A DNA stretch of 64,000 nt from Oceanobacillus neutriphilus (GTDB taxonomy: Bacteria > Bacillota > Bacilli > Bacillales > Amphibacillaceae). The notes beneath the pieces were generated by a model. It ran no database searches, was not told the DNA's origin, and saw only the letters and a program-made list of their open reading frames with translations. The position numbers and the translations under genes were made by a program. The stretch lies in the NCBI RefSeq assembly GCF_014645515.1, contig NZ_BMLW01000003.1, positions 186,001 through 250,000 on the forward strand, given 5' to 3'. Positions 62,399-64,000 of this stretch are shown one piece after another (the first letter of the stretch is position 1; the number at the start of each line of letters is the position of its first letter).

Positions 62399-62533
62399 GT
62401 ACCAGAATATATATAAGATTGCATAAATGCGGATATTTCTTAATAAAATATTTGTTTAACTTCTTTAAAACATAGTAACCTGTCTATAAAAGAGAATGAA
62501 GTAAAGATACCAAAACAGATAGGAGGAGCTATT

Positions 62534-64000
62534 ATGAATCATCTTAAAAATAGTTTATTACAAATTGACCGGAAAAGTTACAAAGCATACAAGCAAATTG
62601 CAGGAAGTTATACGTACCCGCGTTATACGCTCCATATTGACTATGTACAGGGAGATCCATTTGCCGGTCCTTCGAAAATAAGAGCAGTGATTCCTGAAAA
62701 GGAACGTCATGTGGCAGCGGAATGGCTGAAACCGAAAGTTAGACGGATTGCAGTGGAGGATGCTTTTGCAAGAGTGATTGGCAAAGCAGTCAATCATAAT
62801 AAATATTTTATCAAGGGTTCTGGTAAAAGCGGCTTGATTGCTTTTGACGGGCCAGGACAGGAAATATTAGACCGGACAGCTGTAAGTGTTACAGAGAAGG
62901 AAATAACTGTTTGCTTATCGGTAGGCTTACCTGCTAATGGACGTTCGATTAATGGCAAAGAAGCAGTAAAATTATTCAATCAGGTTATTCCCGCTTTATT
63001 AGAGAGCTCAGTCTTTCAGATTTTGGATAAAAACATTGAAAAATCTGTTCAGCTCGCCGATCAACAAGAAGCAATATGGAAAGCACTGAAAGAAAATAAT
63101 TGGGTGAGTTTTATTGCCAATGGCTCCATTTTACCAAGAAAAAGTGGTGTAAGTGATTTACCGGCTGAGGGAGCGGTAGCCTTTAAAAGCCCCGAGGAAG
63201 ACGAGGTGGAATTAGAGCTCCCTCATGGTAAAATAGTAAAAGGAATGCCGGTGAAAAAGGGAGTTACATTAATCACTGGCGGCGGTTATCATGGAAAAAG
63301 CACCCTGCTGCAGGCGGTTGAACGAGGCGTTTACCCTCACTGCGAAGGGGATGGACGGGAATTTATCTGTACAGACCCGAGTGCTGTTAAAATTAGAGCA
63401 GAAGATGGAAGAGAAATATCGTCAGTAAATATCTCTCCTTTTATTTCTAATCTCCCTCATGGGAAAGGGACTACTTCCTTTTCCACAACGAATGCAAGCG
63501 GAAGTACGTCACAGGCCGCAAATGTAATGGAGGCACTGGAAATCGGTGCAGAAACACTGCTTATAGATGAAGATACAAGTGCAACAAATTTTATGATCCG
63601 TGATAGCCGTATGCAAAAACTGATTGATCATAAAAGTGAACCGATAACACCTTTTATACATCGTATCAGACAGCTGGTGGAGGAAGCAGATAAATCAGTG
63701 ATCTTAGTAACCGGCGGGTCCGGAGATTATTTTGCCGTAGCGGAAACAGTTATTCTGATGGAGGAATATAAGCCAAAGAATGTGACATCAAGAGCGAAGG
63801 AAATTATAAAGGAAGATCCTATTGCGCATAGTAATGTGGAACCGGCAGATTTCACGATCCTGAAGAATCGGCAGTTATTGGCTTCAACGTTTCCTGAACA
63901 GACAGATAGAAGATTCAAAATCCAGGCAAAAGGCCAATTTCAAATTTTGTTTGGGAAAGAACCAATCTCTTTTGCTTATACAGAGCAGCTGGTGGATGCC
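62534..64000 (+). CDS. ABC-class P-loop ATPase (COG3044/PF09818 type), 3' end outside window
   Basis: The ATG at 62534 follows AGGAGGAG, and the frame stays open for 489 codons to the window end; relatives are about 560-580 residues, so roughly 80 are missing. N terminus MNHLKNSLLQIDRKSYKAYK, then GSYTYPRYTLHIDYVQGDPF is the family-specific RecF-like start. Walker A is ITGGGYHGKSTLLQAVERGV near residue 252, an ABC-like signature SGSTSQAANVMEALE near residue 330, and Walker B TLLIDEDTSATNFMIRD. It lacks membrane segments. The function is unknown; it may act on nucleic acids or translation. Confidence 0.88.
   Translation, partial: MNHLKNSLLQIDRKSYKAYKQIAGSYTYPRYTLHIDYVQGDPFAGPSKIRAVIPEKERHVAAEWLKPKVRRIAVEDAFARVIGKAVNHNKYFIKGSGKSGLIAFDGPGQEILDRTAVSVTEKEITVCLSVGLPANGRSINGKEAVKLFNQVIPALLESSVFQILDKNIEKSVQLADQQEAIWKALKENNWVSFIANGSILPRKSGVSDLPAEGAVAFKSPEEDEVELELPHGKIVKGMPVKKGVTLITGGGYHGKSTLLQAVERGVYPHCEGDGREFICTDPSAVKIRAEDGREISSVNISPFISNLPHGKGTTSFSTTNASGSTSQAANVMEALEIGAETLLIDEDTSATNFMIRDSRMQKLIDHKSEPITPFIHRIRQLVEEADKSVILVTGGSGDYFAVAETVILMEEYKPKNVTSRAKEIIKEDPIAHSNVEPADFTILKNRQLLASTFPEQTDRRFKIQAKGQFQILFGKEPISFAYTEQLVDA

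Overview
The window reads as chromosomal DNA of a low-GC, endospore-forming Bacillaceae bacterium, most like Oceanobacillus or Virgibacillus. The grounds are strong AGGAGG-type ribosome binding sites, frequent TTG/GTG starts, rho-independent terminators after most units, CotD-type spore coat proteins next to ypsA, a T-box on proBA, a guanine riboswitch on xpt-pbuX, a short-Q-loop cytochrome bd with a CydS-like small subunit, and GC-rich intergenic repeats of a type common in Bacillaceae. Genus is inference; no ribosomal or other marker gene is present. I see no prophage, CRISPR array, complete insertion sequence or rRNA operon. The first gene (sarcosine oxidase-like flavoprotein) and the last gene (COG3044-type ATPase) run off the window.

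Layout. 1-5.9 kb: end of a flavin oxidase, a TetR regulator beside a 5'-truncated YczE-type membrane protein, a minus-strand unit of DinB-like protein, FAD oxidoreductase and a 55-aa membrane peptide, ppaC, an SRPBCC protein and a cold-shock gene. 6-9.7 kb: repeat, cotD, ypsA, a SIMPL protein, decayed and intact GNAT acetyltransferases. 9.8-13.4 kb: a compact ROK regulator / TIM-barrel hydrolase-like / MFS cassette, probably for uptake and processing of an unidentified carbohydrate. 14-20.6 kb: GNAT, a Cys/Asn-rich CotD-like coat protein, FMN reductase, drug exporter, pyridoxine/HMP kinase, C45 acyltransferase-like protein and an endonuclease III relative. 20.8-26.8 kb: the cytochrome bd cluster, with the CydDC-type exporter converging on cydA-cydB-cydS. 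27-33.9 kb: NRDE protein, T-box-proBA, metallo-hydrolase, DEDD exonuclease, an orphan structured RNA and an SDR. 34-39.6 kb: DJ-1-like protein, composite repeat, VOC protein, guanine riboswitch-xpt-pbuX and a divergent catalase. 39.8-47.7 kb: small membrane protein, acetyltransferase, DNA glycosylase-like protein, then a two-component system, a CtaG-family protein and a three-gene ABC exporter resembling the linearmycin-type lnrJK-lnrLMN set. 48-64 kb: alpha/beta hydrolase, AraC regulator, argCJBD-carB operon, S9 peptidase, D-amino-acid transaminase, composite repeat with a nested insertion, tRNA-Gly and the ATPase.

How the genes connect. The arg operon makes ornithine from glutamate and supplies a carbamoyl-phosphate synthase large subunit, but carA and argF are not in the operon. 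proBA would be switched on by uncharged tRNA-Pro; xpt-pbuX would be shut by guanine. The CydDC exporter and CydABS form one respiratory module.

The most unusual material is non-coding. (1) A roughly 235-nt transcription unit at 32.8-33.07 kb has a near-consensus promoter, a long-range stem, internal hairpins and a perfect terminal hairpin, and I cannot assign it to a family. (2) Several intergenic repeat families are present. R1 (two copies, 34.75 and 61.36 kb) is about 565 bp, with inverted GC-rich modules around a conserved AT-rich core. R2 (three copies, 13.5, 26.8 and 47.8 kb) has the same head-to-head module plan. R3 (6.2 kb) has a relative of 148 bp inserted cleanly inside one R1 copy, which gives a natural before/after pair.
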